Origin: Elymus sibiricus
Lineage: Eukaryota > Streptophyta > Magnoliopsida > Poales > Poaceae
Length of the DNA: 64,000 nucleotides
Direction: 5' to 3'
NCBI GenBank assembly: GCA_039707655.1
Contig: CM077665.1
Span: forward strand, 86,181,954 to 86,245,953
Shown: positions 24,316-36,383 of the stretch, in pieces
Numbering within the stretch: the first letter of the stretch is position 1
How the letters are laid out: each line of letters begins with the position of its first letter
Made by a program: the position numbers and the translations under genes
The notes under the pieces: generated by a model
What the model saw: only the letters and a program-made list of their open reading frames with translations
The model's database searches: none
Told to the model about the DNA's origin: nothing

Positions 24316-25766
24316 CCACTCAAATGAAGGGACCAGCTCGGCACTGGTTAAACAGTCTAAACGAAAACTCCATTGGGAGTTGGGAGGAGCTCGAAGACGC
24401 CTTCCGGTCTAACTTCCAAGGCACTTACGTCCGGCCTCCGGACACTTCCGACCTAAGCAACGTCGTCCAAAAGGCTGGTGAATCGGCCAGGCAGTTCTGG
24501 AATCGTTTCCTGACCAAGAAGAACCAGATCATCGACTGTCCGGACGCCGAGGCGATAGCCTCGTTCAGACACAACATCCGGGACGAATGGTTAGCCCGCC
24601 AACTCGGCCAGGATAAACCGAGAACAATGTCGGCCCTCACCTCACTCATGACCCGCTTTTGTGCGGGCGAAGACAACTGGCTAGCTCGCCGAAGCCACAA
24701 TCGTGAAGATCCCGACACCTCTGAAGTGCGGGACGGCAACGGAAATCCAAGGCGCAACAAAAATAAACGCCGCCATAGCAATGGCGACTTGGAAGACACA
24801 GCCGTAAATACCGGTTTCCGCAACTCCAAACCCGGTCAATGGAAGAAGCCCTCTAAAGGGAACAGGGATGGACCTACCGCTTTGGACAAAATCATGGATA
24901 GGCCTTGCCAGATCCACGGCACACAAGACAAGCTGGCCACCTACACTAACATAAACTCTTGGGTGTTCAAACAAGCCGGCAAGCTCGCATCCGAGGAATA
25001 GAGCAAGAGCCCGCGCAACGAGGACGATGAAGAACCTCGCGGGCCAAGCAATGGTGGGCAGAAGCAATTCCCTCCCGAGGTAAAAACTTTGAACATGATA
25101 TATGTCACGCACATACCAAAAAAGGAGAGGAAACACGCCCTTCGGGAGGTCTACGCCGTAGAGCCCATAGCCCCGAAGTTCAATCCGTGGTCGGCTTGCC
25201 CGATCACCTTCGATCGCAGGGATCACCTGACCAATATCCGTCATGGAGGCTCGGCCGCCCTCGTTCTGGACCCCATCATCGATGGGTACCACCTCACTAG
25301 AGTCCTTATGGACGGAGGAAGCAGTCTTAACCTGATTTACTCAGACACAGTAAAAAAGATGGGCATCGACCCTTCAAGAATCAAACCCAGCAACACTACC
25401 TTCAAGGGAGTCATCCCCGGCGTCGAAGCACGCTGCTCAGGTACCGTGACGCTGGAAGAAGTGTTCGGTTCGCCCGGCAACTTTCGTAGCGAAGACTTAA
25501 TCTTCGACATCGTGCCCTTCCGCAGTGGCTATCATGCACTGCTCAGTCGTACAGCGTTCGCTTGCTTTAACGCTGTCCCCCACTACGCATACCTGAAGCT
25601 CAAGATGCCTGGGCCAAAGGGGGTCATCACCATCAATGGCAACACAGAATGCTCACTCCGGACGGAAGAACACACAGCGGCTCTAGCGGCCGAATTCCAG
25701 TCCGGCATCGAGGCACCAAGACCCCAACCAGGCGATAAGCTACGACAGGCAAGCAAGCGGGTCTGA

Positions 25767-26726
25767 GGATGACCCGATCTCCCGGAGCAATCTCCTGTTC
25801 ATCATCAATAGGGACTCGCCCCCCACAGCACGACCTCGCTACCCGTCAGGTACGTACCGAGAAGGCACAATTTCGCGCTTAAAATACCATGGGCAGCTGC
25901 GGGGGGACACCCTATCAAAACGGAGTGCCCGGATCAACCGAACTACTCTCAACATAGCACGGCGTCAAGCTCATGCACGTCTCGACGATTCAACTTGTAC
26001 CTCTCTCAAAGGTCCGTTCGCCGATTACAACTGCCTTTAAAGGAGCACGCTACTCTGTAAGAGCAAAGGATCGGAGGCGCACAGGGATACGCCAAGGACA
26101 TCAAGCCGCCTAGCAAGAGCCCTGAGCGAACCTCTCCTTTGTATACATTTGCTTTTTAAAAGAAATACCTGTAACAGTTATGCCCGCAGTATGAATTGTA
26201 AAAATTCACAATATATAAAGATCATCTTTTACTGTCTAGTTACGGCATTTTATAAAATGTTTTCCAACTCCCCACCTCTGGAAACGAAACTGTTCGGTAC
26301 ATATTTGATGCAATCGGCTAGTTGACCGGGGGGCTTAGCTGTAAAGCTCGTCCCAAGCATCGCCCCGGCATTGTCCTATATATGTCCGGCGTGTCGGATT
26401 TTTGCGTTATATGCATCGGTTCCGAATTATGTCTTAGTCAATGGTTGGGTTGCCCGGCTCCTATGCTTACCCTCTTACGTTTCGCTCGTTCGGCTAAAAG
26501 GGTAAAGGGAGAACCACTGCGATTGTATTTCCAGCTCGCCTGGTCAAGTACCTCAGTGGAGAAAGCCGAAAATCGACCGTCATAATAAGCGCGAACCGGT
26601 CTGCAATCCAAGCACAAGTGTCAAACTAAAAATCGATAGAGATTATTCCGTGTCATAGGAGGGGTTCGCGTTCTCGCGAGCCACGTGGTAATGGTTTTTA
26701 CCTCGGTTCACCCAAATACCACACAA
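25767..26726 (+). other. Noncoding segment of the old family A element downstream of protease
   Basis: The sequence is collinear with 46,471-47,420 of the young copy (gggactcgccccccac, then a shared ggttgcccggctcct block). No coding frame is supported. It stops where the CACTA element begins and resumes at 54392. Confidence 0.7.
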
Positions 26727-27540
26727 CACTAGTGCAGCCGCGCGCTATACAAATGGTTTTTAACCCCTTTCCGTGACGTAGTTTGAAACCGTCGCCTTGC
26801 ATGTGTGGGCGATGGGGGGGGGGGGGCTATCCCACATGACAGACAAAACCCGCCGGCGATGCCTGCACCCGGTCACACACGATGGGCAAAAATATATCGT
26901 TTGCGATTCGAAGGGCCATCACAAACAGACATATTGGGGAAGACGTGTGAGATGAGCTTATCATCCCGCACAGGGAATCCCAAGGTTACGTCTCTGTTCG
27001 TATTGCAGATCACACACAATTTCTGCATAACATCGTTTCTGATAGGGCTGGTCACCACACACGATAATTATAATTCTGTCGTTTGCGTTATTCAAAACAT
27101 CACTCACAATGTCTAGATGAAAATGTTTGGCATTGGACTGCCCATCACACACACACACACACACACACATGCTTAAGAAAACGTTTGTGATTGGGTGTCC
27201 TAACGCACACAGTTGTCGAGCAGACTTCATGTGGGATTCCTCACCGATCCAACACGCCAACTTTGTAGAAACCGTGTGGGTTTGTTGTGGTCATCGCCCA
27301 CGGTGTAGTCCTAGAAACCGTCTAGAATGGGAACCCCCATAATAAGCCTGATTGCCCTATTATTTATAATCCATTTAGTAATCAAATTAACATTTCATAT
27401 CAAGCACAAAATATATTTCTTATTCGTAGTACGGCAACCAGGATTTCATAATTGAATTACATCAGGGTACAACATCATATAGGCATATACTGCCTAGCTA
27501 CCCAATTGCACAACATGACAATGTGTCAAATGCAACATCT
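26727..27540. repeat. Left subterminal region of the CACTA element
   Basis: Many short motifs of the cacac-ggtt/aacc-gtgtg type recur in both orientations, for example around 26,875, 27,055 and 27,270. Such motif clusters are where the CACTA DNA-binding protein (TNPA type) binds. A 13-G run is at 26814-26826 and a (CA)12 microsatellite at 27147-27170. Confidence 0.55.
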
Positions 27541-27564
27541 AAAACCTTTGGAAATTAAGTATCA

Positions 27565-28211
27565 TCATAGACGGTAAATAGACAGATGAGTCTCATCTAG
27601 AAAACTGTTAAAGCGGAAGGCAAATATTGAGCCTTCAATGATGTTGAAGGTCCTCGCAACTTTAGGCCAGTGCCTGTGGATGATTGCCCACCCATCCTTC
27701 GTCCTCTTGAGGAAGACTTCAAGATTATACCGTGGGTGCTGTATGAATACCTTCCTCGTCTCTTGATCATACAGGTGGTTTGAGATGTAATCATCGATGA
27801 ACTGCCTTGAGAAGGACTGAAAACAAACATACGCGTAAATATTTTTTCTAAAATTTGAAATGGCGCAAAGGGAAAAGGACAAGGTGAAAGAGATGGTACC
27901 ACCCTATAGTTGACTGATGTCTTCTTCATTGTGCAGACAAACATCTTGTTGTTTTTCGTAGCTAGTTTGTTTGTCTTAACAATCTTTCTGAGTTTCTTGA
28001 TTTGACTGATATTCAAGGACACCTCATTTCCCCACATGCAAAAAGGGTCGAATAGTGGATCTAAACCTCTTACAGCAGGACCTACATGTGCAAGAACAAA
28101 TTATTAAAAACATTAATATTACAATGGTTTCTGCAAATTTCACAATAATGTACTATTAGCCAAACGACCATGGATGTGCAAACCTCGATGGTAAACTTCA
28201 GTGTCCCCCAT
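27565..28211 (-). CDS. B3-domain DNA-binding protein encoded inside the CACTA element
   Basis: Exons on the minus strand are 28184-28211, 27903-28081 and 27565-27816. Junctions are GT-AG and give 152 residues from ATG 28211. The second half fits a plant B3 fold (REM-like): FSRQFIDDYISNHL, then VFIQHPRYNLEVFLKR, WAIIHRHWPKVARTFNI and EGSIFAFRF. The middle, VSLNISQIKKLRKIVKT, would start the domain. B3 domains bind DNA in plant transcription factors. All exons are open with no internal stop, so the gene may still be expressed. The upstream ORF at 28674-29222 could be a further 5' exon: a splice from near residue 160 of it into gggcaaacaatggg would keep the frame. A role in transposition is speculation. 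Confidence 0.6.
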
Positions 28212-28673
28212 TGTTTGCCCCTGCAACACATTTAAGACAAATATTGATCAGGTTACAAGTGATATTTGGCATACTATCAGTGAAATATGTTAATGGAAAA
28301 TAAACACACTACGGATCCAACAGATTAGTTCGAGCCACATGGAAAAGCCAGTTATCTAAACCAAGCATGCTAAGAACTAGGAAATATAGCAATTCTATAT
28401 GTTTCACATGTATTTAGTACATCTAAATTTGATTTATTCGTCACATACATAACAATACAAAATTGTACCAACAACAATCGTACATCACATTCCAGAATTG
28501 AATTAAATAGTTAAATGATCACCACAACAAATGAACAAAATAGTTAACTAAGCACCACATTGCACAATAGAACATACTAGAAGTCAGGTTGCAGTAGCAT
28601 TACATTGGACATTTCACTAGAATTTCTAAATGAAAGGCAGTAGTGGCACACGCAACAGGTAAACGAAACATGC
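28212..28673 (-). other. Noncoding gap between two CACTA ORFs
   Basis: AT-rich with no coding frame. A splice acceptor (gtgttgcag) ends just upstream of the B3 ATG, so at least part is probably an intron or 5' UTR. Confidence 0.4.
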
Positions 28674-29222
28674 TTAACCGGTGTAGCTAGGTGAACATAG
28701 GTCCTTAGTGATAAAGCTAAGAAAAACAAGATATTCCTCATCGTCGGAGATATCGATGATGATGGGCTCCTTCAACTTGGAAGAGGACGAGGCCTCCACA
28801 CCGTGGGTGCACCCCTCATACTGGTGAGTGGCCTGATCCTGCCCCGGCACCAACATGCCGGCTCTGGAGTTGAGGTAAGGACGGGCACGCTGAGAAAACA
28901 CATCGAAGTCTTCGTCGAACGCACCGGCGGTGCCCTCGAGAAAAGACCACGAGCTGTCGTTTATAGCAGCCAACCGTGTGGCGGCGTCAGCGCGTGAGGC
29001 GTCAACGGTGGCCTCGACGGCGAGGTGCTCCTCCAAGATCTGGGGGTCGGCACGCATGGAAGCCATAGCTGCCTCATCTGCGCGTGCAGACGCGATTTGC
29101 TTCTCCGCAGCCAAATGCTCTTTGAGATCCTGGCTATACTGTGTGCACCATGGCTTTCGGCGGTGATTATTTGGAGGATGGGGCGGTGATTTGGGTGGAA
29201 GGTGTCGCGCCGGTTGGGCCAT
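28674..29222 (-). CDS. Alanine-rich hypothetical protein with SUMO-interacting-like motif, in CACTA
   Basis: One open frame of 182 residues runs from ATG 29222 to TAA 28674-28676. A proline- and basic-rich start is followed by a helical, alanine-rich repeat-like section (SARADEAAMAS, later ASRADAATRLAA) and the tail EPIIIDISDDEE. That tail has the hydrophobic-then-acidic pattern of SUMO-interacting motifs. I recognise no named domain. It lies upstream of the B3 exons on the same strand and may belong to the same transcript. Function is unknown. Confidence 0.5.
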   Translation of the reverse strand: MAQPARHLPPKSPPHPPNNHRRKPWCTQYSQDLKEHLAAEKQIASARADEAAMASMRADPQILEEHLAVEATVDASRADAATRLAAINDSSWSFLEGTAGAFDEDFDVFSQRARPYLNSRAGMLVPGQDQATHQYEGCTHGVEASSSSKLKEPIIIDISDDEEYLVFLSFITKDLCSPSYTG

Positions 29223-29846
29223 GTGGGATGGAGGAGGACGGGGTGAGGGGGTATTGTGGAGCTGTGGATTACCCGACTAGATGGAGGAGGCCGAGCAGCA
29301 GGAAGGAGCGTCGCCGATGAGGAGGCGGCGCTGCAAGCAAGCAGTGAAGGTTTGAACTAGGAAATGTAGAGGAAAAGGGGGGAAATGTGGCTTTTCATTG
29401 GTACCGGGGGGCGAGGGAGGTAGATATTTCCGCGGCAGCCCAAAATTTTCATTTGGTGTAGAATAGTTCTCGATATCAACACATCACAAACGAAGCCTGT
29501 GCTATACCCCGTGTGATGCACTTGGACGTGAAAATGTTTGTCTCCAAGCTTCCGACGTAAGATTGGGTACTACATTGCACACGGTTCGTTCCAAAAAATT
29601 GTGTGTGATGAACTTCAATTTCATTTTCAATTGGAAGATGGAATGGGGATATGGCGGCAAATTTTTGGTCCGAATTTCCCTGGTTACAGGGTCATCCACG
29701 TCGTCGCATAATTTAACATCAATTGCTAATTTGGGTACTGCAGAAAAGAGCCTACACCGCAGCCCACACTTACTTAATCGAGCAATTAAACAGAGCTGGT
29801 TGACCTAAACATTACTCTAACAAAAGACCAGTGCTCTAAACAAAGA
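29223..29846. other. CACTA internal sequence without a supported gene
   Basis: A pyrimidine/purine-biased stretch follows the ORF start (promoter side), then AT-rich sequence with CACTA-type short motifs (cacacggttcg near 29,580). No coding frame is supported. Confidence 0.4.
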
Positions 29847-29932
29847 CTAATGTTCCGCCTGACGCTCGGCGATCTCCGCCGCATCCTCCATGACCAGCTC
29901 ACGCTCGACGACCTCCAGGGGAAGGGGCTCCA

Positions 29933-31395
29933 TGATACGTCTCCAACGTATATATAATTTTTGCTTGTTCCATGCTGTTATATTATCATTCTTGGATGTT
30001 TTAGAATCATTTTATTAAAAACTTTTTGGAGATTTTTTCTATACCAGAAGACACCCAGTGGGCCAAACAACTATCGGAGAGGTGGGCTGTGGAGAGCACA
30101 ACCCACCAGGGCGTGCCAGGGGGGCCCCGGCGCGCCCTGATGGGTTGTGCCCTCCTCAGCCCCCTTCCGCACTGCCTCTGATGCCTATAAATTCTCAAAT
30201 ATTCGGAAAACCCTAGAGGAGTCGACGAAACACAATTCCAGCCGCCGCAAGTTCCAGAACCGCGAGATCCAATCTAAACACCATCACGGAGGGGTTCATC
30301 TTCTTCATAGGTGCCTCTCCGATGATGCGTGAGTAGTCCACCATAGACCTACGGGTCCATAGGCAGTAGCTAGATGACTTCTTCTTTCTCTCTCTTATGA
30401 TTCTCAATACAATGGTCTCTTGGAGATCTATTTGATGTAAACTTTTGCGGTGTGTTTGTTGGGATCCGATGAATTTTGAGTTCATGATCAGTTTCTATCC
30501 ATGAATATTATTGAGTCTTCTTTGATCTCTTATATGCATGATTACTTATAGCCTCGTATTTCTTCTTCAAATCTTTGGTTTAGTTAGGCCGACTAGATCG
30601 ATTTTTCTTGCCATGGGAAGAGGTGCTTTGTGATGGGTTCGATCTTGCGGTGTTCTTTCCCAGTGACAGAAGGGGCAACAAGACACACATGTATCGTTGC
30701 TATTAAGGATAACAAGATGGGGTCTATTCCTACATGAATAGATCTTATCTACATCATGTCATCATTCTTATTGCATTACTCCGTTTTTCCATGAACTTAA
30801 TACACTAGATGCATGCTGGATAGCGTTCGATGTGTGGAGTAATAGAGGTAGATGGAGGCAGGAGTCGGTCTATCTATCTTGGACGTGATGCCTATATAAT
30901 GATCATCGCCTTGGATATCGTCATGACTATTCGATTTTCTATCAATTGCCCAACAGTAATTTGTTCACCCACCGTGCGCTATACTCATGAGAGAAGCCAC
31001 TAGTGAACACTACGGCCCCCGGGTCTACTTTTCCAACATATTGCTTTCAGATCTATATTTTTGCATCTTTGTTTTCAGAACTACAAAACCAAAAACAAAA
31101 AAAATATATTGCTGCATATTTTATTTGCCTTTTCTATTTTGTGTTCTTGAGAGATCTATCTCTCCTATCCATCACTACCTAATCTATCTTTTTACCGTAG
31201 AGAGATTGACAACCTCTCTTTCGCGTCGGGTTGCAAGTATTTGTTATTTGTATGCAGGTGCTGCTTATTGGGTGGTGGTGATCCTCCTACTGGTTCGATA
31301 TCCTTGGTTTCATAATTGAGGGTAATACTTACCGTCACTGTGCTGCATCATCCCTTCCTCTTTGGGGAAATACCGACGCAGTCCAAGCCACGTCA
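29933..31395 (+). repeat. 5' LTR of family B copy 2 (internally deleted)
   Basis: It is 1463 bp against 1579 bp for the 3' LTR. The missing part is the segment containing gggactaacctattgacata in the other LTRs. The tataaatt promoter motif is retained near 30,186. Confidence 0.8.
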
Positions 31396-31634
31396 AAGGA
31401 ATTTCTGGCGCCGTTGCCGGGGAGGAAGCGGTCTCTTCTACGTACCTATCGTAGGCGCCGAGGGGACTCCATCATCATCTACCAGGTTCCTAATCACAAA
31501 TCTCATCTCCTTGCAATTACATTATTTTCCATTTGCCTCTCGTTTTCCTCTCCCCCACTTCACCAATTTGCCGTTTTATTCACCCTCTTTTTCGTTTGCC
31601 TTTCTATCGTCAGATCTCTTGTTTGCTTGTCACC

Positions 31635-32330
31635 ATGAGTGATTTTGGTATGGCAGAAATGGATGATGGCAGGACTCGTAAAATTGGACGTTCTGCTAAT
31701 CTTGATTCTAAAACTTTCGTTTTGGGGCAAGGGAACGTTATAGGAAAAGAAACTATTCAAGAGTTTTTCAATTGCGTTGGGAATTTGACTCTCGATGATA
31801 CCCCTATTCTGAAAAGAACTAAATCTTATGCGGAAGCTATCTCGGCGCTAGTTCTAAAACTTGAAAATAGATTTATTTGTACCCATCCTACCTTGCAAAG
31901 ATTGTGTTATGAGCTACCCATCATAAAGAATTCCAAAGCTAAAAAGCTAGCTACCCTTGTTCTTATGAATGAATTTGATCACATAGTACGGGAAGCTTGG
32001 AAGATCTTTGACTTTTATGGTATGAACCGTGAAAAACCGGTAATAGGAGAAATCCTTTACAATAGTGATTACATGATGAGATTTTTTCTTGGAAATAATC
32101 AAATTTTTGATGAGAATCTCAAAAAGGAAGTCCCCGTTTTAGATATGATCCAACAAGTTTTTAATGACGTGAACCAACAATATTCTTGGATCGTAGCCGG
32201 TAATCAAAGGGGGTATGTAGAGGGACAACTTAATAGTGCTAAGGTTGCTATGGATGATGTGTTTCATGTTCTATTTGCAAAACCTCTTGACAAAAGTTCC
32301 TCATCCAAAACCAAGGATGACAATACTTGA
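31635..32330 (+). CDS. Intact ORF of unknown function replacing gag-protease in family B copy 2
   Basis: ATG 31635 has good context (tcaccatgag) and the frame is open for 231 residues to the TGA at 32328-32330. The product is soluble-looking with no membrane segment or signal. Conserved-looking blocks include LTLDDTPILKRTKSYAEAIS, HPTLQRLCYELPIIKN and IGEILYNSDYMMRFFLGN. I recognise it as resembling uncharacterised Triticeae proteins but know no function, and see no gag zinc knuckle or protease triad. It ends SSSKTKDDNT, nearly the same tail as gag-protease of copy 1, and the DNA after the stop is nearly identical in both copies. It may be a structural substitute or an accessory protein. Confidence 0.7.
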   Translation: MSDFGMAEMDDGRTRKIGRSANLDSKTFVLGQGNVIGKETIQEFFNCVGNLTLDDTPILKRTKSYAEAISALVLKLENRFICTHPTLQRLCYELPIIKNSKAKKLATLVLMNEFDHIVREAWKIFDFYGMNREKPVIGEILYNSDYMMRFFLGNNQIFDENLKKEVPVLDMIQQVFNDVNQQYSWIVAGNQRGYVEGQLNSAKVAMDDVFHVLFAKPLDKSSSSKTKDDNT

Positions 32331-34804
32331 ATCTATGCGTTATGCCTAGCTAGGGGCGTAAAACGATAGCGCTTGTTGGGATGCAACCCAATGAATAAAT
32401 AAATTTGTGCTTTTTACTTTCTGTTTTTGAGTGTTGACACAATTATGCCTCTGTTATGATTGTGTTTTTATGGTTTATTTAGTGTTTGTGCCAAGTAGAA
32501 CCGTTAGGATGATTCATAGGATGAGTAGAAGTGATGCTGAATCTGAAACAGAAACTTTGCGTCCAGTATTTGAATTTTCATTTTTTCTGGAACGTGATCT
32601 TGAGCTTAAATTTTAACACAGTGTTTACATTGTACTAATTTTTCAGAATTTTTAGAGTTACAGAAGTATGGCTAGAGTACAGATTACTACAGACTATTCT
32701 GTTTAAGACAGATTATGTTTTCGTTGCATTGTGTGCTTGTTTTGATGAATCTATGGTTTGTATTGGGGGGTATAAGCCATGGTAAAGTTAAAATACAGTA
32801 GGTATAATGCAATTATAAAATTTGAATGGGTTTGCAACAGTACCTAAAGTAGTGATTTGCTTTGTTATACTAACGGATCTCACGAAGATTTTGTTGAGTT
32901 TTGTGTGATTGAAGTTTTCAAGTTTTGGGTGAGATCACGATGGATGAAGGAATAAGGAGTAGCAAAAGCCTAAGCTTGGGGATGCTACCGCACCCCCAAG
33001 ATATATCCAAAGAGAAACAAGCAACTAAGCTTGGAGATGCCCCCGATTGGCATCCCCTGTTTCTTCTAACGACCATCGGTATTTTACTTGGAGCTATATT
33101 TTTATTCGTCACATATCATGTGTTTTGCTTGGAGCGTCTTGTATCTTTGCTTGCTTTGTTTGTTAGTTTTTTCTTTGTATCCTTGTTGTACACACCTATT
33201 TGAGAAAGCCAAAATCATGATATGATTTGTTAGAATTGCTCTATGTGCTTCACTTAAACTTTTTGAGCTATAGAATTACTCTAGTACTTCACTTATATCT
33301 TTTTGAGCACGGTGTGCTTGGAATTTTTTTGTAGAAATACTCTCATGCTTCACTTAGATTAATTTGAGAGTAGGTAAATTTTGAAGAAATCCTCTCATGC
33401 TTCACTTATACCTTTTTGAGAGATGAAATCTTTATGCTCATGTGCTTCACTTAAATTTGTTTGAACTTGCCAAAAAACAATGGCAATATATGAAACTAGT
33501 CCCAAAGTGATAGATATCCAAGGAGGATATAATAAAAACTTTCATGAAGATCATTGGACAAATTAAACTTGATTCTTTGTAATAGTTTTGAAACATGATG
33601 ATAGTAATATGTGAGTCATGTTAGTGAGTAATTATGCTTAGTAGGAATATTGGTGTTAAGGTTTGTGATTCCCTATGCATGCATGAAAGTCTATAGTTAT
33701 GCAATGAAGTTACATCCTACTTGTGGTGCATTATTCGGTGTTAGTTATGTTCAATTCTCACTTATGTGATTTTTCGTTTCTTGGTTTGGTTGCTTCCCAA
33801 TCTTTTTGCTAGCCTCCATTTGTACTAAGTAGAAATACTACTTGTGCATCCAAAATCCTTAAACCAAGTTTTGCCTTATGAGTCCACCATACCTACCTAT
33901 ATGCGGTATTTCCATGCTGTTCCAAGCAAATTTCTATGTGCCACTCTAAATTTTCAAAATAAATTTTCTCTTTTGTGTGCCCGTACCGCTCATGAAAGGG
34001 TGGGGAGTGTCCAATATTTTTCCATGCTAGATGTGTTATTCTCAAGATGAGTGTTTATTCACTTGTCATTGCACGAGAGTGCGGCGGTAATAGGGATGCC
34101 CATTCCCTAAATGAAAAAGAAAAAAAATTTTACTTTATGTTGTCAAATAATAAATTCCTTGGAAAGTGTTGGTATGGAAGGCAACCGTGGATACGGCCCG
34201 CCATGGAAAGTGAAAGTTTGGTGGAAAAAGGAATAAACTTTATTTTCTGTTTGGGAACCGCCTATGATATATCTAGCATGGAAAGTATTGTGAACTACTT
34301 TGTTGTTTTCGTTGACAGGAAAAGCATGCCACCCAAAATATTTCTCTCTCTCAAATTTAAACATTGAGCTCTAGCACCTCTACAAATCCATACTTCCCTC
34401 TGCAAAGGGCCTATCTATTTACTTTATGCAATTTTTGTTTTTACTTTGAGTCTCCATCTTCTCTTATAAGCACCAACTAGGGGGCACTATGATCGTACTT
34501 GAGCATTGGGCATAGCTAATATTTGAGTGTGTTTCATGAATGTATCGATGATTGAGCATGATGGGCTAGGGATAACTTTCTTTAGTGTTGATATTTTGAA
34601 AGACATGGTTGCTTGTTGACATGCTTGAGTATTGAAGTCATTATGTTAAAACTAGACTATTGATTTGAATCATTATAAGTCCAAATGTCCATGCTATATA
34701 AAAGAAAAGAATATGATGAACATGTTAGGCAGCATTCCACATAAAAAATTCTGTTTTTATCATTTACCTACTCGAGGATGAGTAGGAATTAAGCTTGGGG
34801 ATGC
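32331..34804 (+). other. Noncoding 3' domain of family B copy 2
   Basis: Collinear with 20,275-22,741. It has the gcttgttgggatgcaaccca block, the tgcttcactta...ttttgag short repeats near 33,235-33,450, the hairpin cctactcgaggatgagtagg at 34767-34786 and the purine tract aagcttggggatgc at the LTR edge. No coding frame is supported. Confidence 0.6.
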
Positions 34805-36383
34805 TGATACGTCTCCAACGTATCTATAATTTTTGCTTGTTCCATGCTATTATATTATCATTCTTGGATGTTTTAGAATCATTTTATTACAACTTTATAT
34901 CATTTTTTGGGACTAACCTATTGACATAGTGCCAAAGTGCCAGTTGCTGTTTTTGCTTGTTTTTTACTTCGCAGAAAATCAATACCAAACAGAGTCCAAT
35001 CGCGATGAAACTTTTTGGAGATTTTTTCTGGACCAGAAGACACCCAGTGGGCCAAACAACTGCTGGAGAGGTGGGCTGTGGAGAGCACTACCCACCAGGG
35101 CGTGCCAGGGGCTCCCCGGCGCGCCCTGATGGGTTGTGCCCTCCTCGGCCCCCTTCCGCACCGCCTCTGATGCCTATAAATTCTCAAATATTCGGAAAAC
35201 CCTAGAGGAGTCGACGAAACACAATTCCAGCCGCCGCAAGTTCCAGAACCACGAGATCCAATCTAAACACCATCACAGAGGGGTTCATCTTCTTCATAGG
35301 TGCCTCTCTGATGATGCGTGAGTAGTCCACCATAGACCTACGGGTCCGTAGGCAGTAGCTAGATGGCTTCTTCTCTCTCTCTCTTATGATTCTCAATACA
35401 ATGGTCTCTTGGAGATCTATTTGATGTAAACTTTTGCGGTGTGTTTGTTGGTATCCGATGAATTTTGAGTTCATGATCAGTTTCTATCCATGAATATTAT
35501 TGAGTCTTCTTTGATCTCTTATATGCATGATTACTTATAGCCTCGTATTTCTTCTTCAAATCTTTGGTTAGTTAGGCCGACTAGATCGATTTTTCTTGCC
35601 ATGGGAAGAGGTGCTTTGTGATGGGTTCGATCTTGCGGTGTTCTTTCCCAGTGACAGAAGGGGCAGCAAGACACGCATGTATCGTTGCTATTAAGGATAA
35701 CAAGATGGGGTCTATTCCTACATGAATAGATCTTGTCTACATCATGTCATCGTTCTTATTGCATTACTCCGTTTTTCCATGAACTTAATACACTAGATGC
35801 ATGCTGGATAGCGTTCGATGTGTGGAGTAATAGAGGTAGATGCAGGCAGGAGTCGGTTAATCTATCTTGGACGTGATGCCTATATAATGATCACCGCCTT
35901 GGATATCGTCATGACTATTCGATTTTCTATCAATTGCCCAACAGTAATTTGTTCACCCACCGTGCGCTATACTCATGAGAGAAGCCACTAGTGAACCCTA
36001 CGGCCCCCGGGTCTACTTTTCCAACATATTGCTTTCAGGTCTATCTTTTTTGCATCTTTGTTTTCAGATCTACAAAACCAAAAACCCAAAAATATATTGC
36101 TGCATATTTTATTTGCCTTTTCTATTTTGTGTTCTTGAGAGATCTATCTCTCCTATCCATCACTACCTAATCTATCTTTTTACCGTAGAGAGATTGACAA
36201 CCTCTCTTTCGCGTCTGGTTGCAAGTATTTGTTATTTGTGTGCAGGTGCTGCTTATTGGGTGGTGGTGATCCTCCTACTGGTTCGATAACCTTGGTTTCA
36301 TAACCGAGGGAAATACTTACCGTCGCTGTGCTGCATCATCCCTTCCTCTTTGGGGAAATACCGACGCAGTCCAAGCCACGTCA
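34805..36383 (+). repeat. 3' LTR of family B copy 2
   Basis: It is 1579 bp, starts tgatacgtctccaacgtatc and ends agccacgtca, followed by the CTCCA duplication and then the interrupted alanine-rich ORF. Confidence 0.85.

Larger units (their letters stand above)
13242..25766 (+). pseudogene. Decayed, interrupted gag-protease gene of the old family A element
   Basis: The start MARLVISEQARNEDIFVPGQ at 13242 parallels the intact copy's N-terminus. The first frame dies at 13487. Further pieces lie at 13,704-14,167, 15,563-16,373 and 24,316-25,766. The last piece is one frame broken only by TAG at 24999-25001. It holds the gag core (GPARHWLNS) and a retropepsin with the DGGSS active site near 25,308. 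A solo LTR and a complete family B element split the gene. No reverse transcriptase follows. Confidence 0.75.
29933..36383 (+). mobile_element. Family B LTR retrotransposon, copy 2 (alternative-ORF type)
   Basis: LTRs are at 29933-31395 and 34805-36383, flanked by CTCCA (29928-29932, 36384-36388). The 5' LTR lacks about 116 bp found in the 3' LTR (deletion near 30,016). The primer-binding site tggcgccgttgccgggga follows the 5' LTR. LTRs, the post-ORF conserved block and the 3' noncoding domain match copy 1, but gag-protease is absent and a 231-residue ORF occupies its place. Confidence 0.85.

Noticed and set aside
26724..26731. Perfect 3-bp target duplication for the CACTA element
   Set aside because: The flanks read caa and aaa, so only two bases agree; insertion is argued from terminal repeats and the rejoined host sequence instead.
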